In this document: piece after piece, positions 5,480 to 5,682 of the stretch
Layout of the letters: the number at the start of each line of letters is the position of its first letter
Numbering within the stretch: the first letter of the stretch is position 1
NCBI GenBank assembly: GCA_029863735.1
Contig: JAOTUT010000117.1
Location: forward strand, 1-5,682
Direction: 5' to 3'
Length of the DNA stretch: 5,682 bases
Source: Ignavibacteria bacterium
GTDB taxonomy: Bacteria; Bacteroidota; Ignavibacteria; Ignavibacteriales; Ignavibacteriaceae
Made by a program: the position numbers and the translations under genes
The notes under the pieces: model-generated
The model's input: the letters and a program-made list of their open reading frames with translations, nothing else
What the model was told of the DNA's origin: nothing
Database searches by the model: none

Positions 5480-5682
5480 CTAAGGGTTTATTTTAGAATA
5501 TGTTTTCCATTTATAATACCACCTAAAGAATGGAGTGGTAAATGGAACCGCAGCAATGCGTCCACCAAATCCCATATATCTGTGTGCGAAAATATTTACA
5601 TCTGAGTAACGCTCAGAATAAATGAAATCTTCACTTATAACTATCCCATATTTATTTGCCAAATCAATTGTTTTATCTTCCA
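5480..5682 (-). CDS. C-terminal fragment of an unrecognised protein, cut by the right window edge
   Basis: The frame is open from the window edge (codon boundary at 5680; last two bases belong to a split codon) down to the TAG at 5482-5480, giving 67 visible residues. It reads EDKTIDLANKYGIVISED..., then a segment rich in aromatic and basic residues, with FAHRYMGFGGR, VPFTTPFFRWYY and KWKTYSKINP at the end. A TTG at 5662 could serve as a start, but it has no Shine-Dalgarno and the frame continues upstream, so a longer gene entering from outside the window is much more likely. I do not recognise the family. No zinc, nucleotide or signal motif is visible in this tail, and it does not look like a transmembrane segment or a T9SS sorting domain. 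Its stop lies only 4 bases before the glycosidase ATG, which suggests co-transcription and perhaps translational coupling. Confidence 0.65.
   Translation of the reverse strand, partial: EDKTIDLANKYGIVISEDFIYSERYSDVNIFAHRYMGFGGRIAAVPFTTPFFRWYYKWKTYSKINP

Noticed and set aside
1..5682. A new defence, mobile or CRISPR-like system
   Set aside because: I found no spaced direct repeats, no transposase or integrase motifs, no nuclease or reverse transcriptase motifs, and no tRNA-associated attachment site. The genes read as ordinary metabolism and secreted glycan degradation.

Overview
The window looks like chromosomal DNA of an AT-rich (roughly mid-30s % GC, by eye) Gram-negative bacterium of the Bacteroidota/Chlorobiota superphylum. 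The best lineage clue is the C-terminus of the large minus-strand protein. It has the 'N-x-FPNPFNP' opening, the 'IYN-x-x-G' and 'SGVYIYRL' blocks and the terminal 'KKMILLK' that are very common in type IX secretion system (T9SS) type A sorting domains of Ignavibacteriota and Calditrichota. An outer-membrane beta-barrel of the PorT-like kind next to it fits the same group. I favour an Ignavibacteria-like organism, but this is an inference from protein style.

Layout: 1-233 is non-coding leader with a plausible sigma70-type promoter and a strong ribosome binding site. 234-1238 (+) is a zinc-dependent, probably NADP(H)-using, medium-chain alcohol dehydrogenase of the cinnamyl-alcohol-dehydrogenase/YahK type, followed by a hairpin terminator at 1274-1300. 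1294-1578 has no convincing gene; it holds an unusually GC-rich patch and short open frames that may be decayed or repeated sequence. From 1579 to the right edge everything is on the minus strand. In order of transcription these are the C-terminal end of an unrecognised protein (5682-5480, cut by the window edge), a 1050-residue secreted family 3 glycoside hydrolase (5475-2323), and a 230-residue outer-membrane beta-barrel protein (2271-1579). Gaps of 4 and 51 bases suggest one transcription unit.

How it fits together: the glycosidase has a complete family 3 catalytic core with both catalytic residues. It is followed by a fibronectin III-like domain, a CARDB-like domain, a discoidin/F5/8 type C carbohydrate-binding-like domain and the T9SS sorting domain. 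The expected picture is an enzyme exported across the inner membrane, passed through T9SS, and held at the cell surface or released to cut beta-linked glycans. The barrel protein would be its outer-membrane neighbour. The alcohol dehydrogenase is a separate convergent unit with no evident link to the glycan locus. I see no transposase, CRISPR array, tRNA or rRNA. Nothing here amounts to a clearly new system; the most unusual points are the modular secreted glycosidase with an atypical N-terminus and the unexplained 285-base gap between the convergent units.
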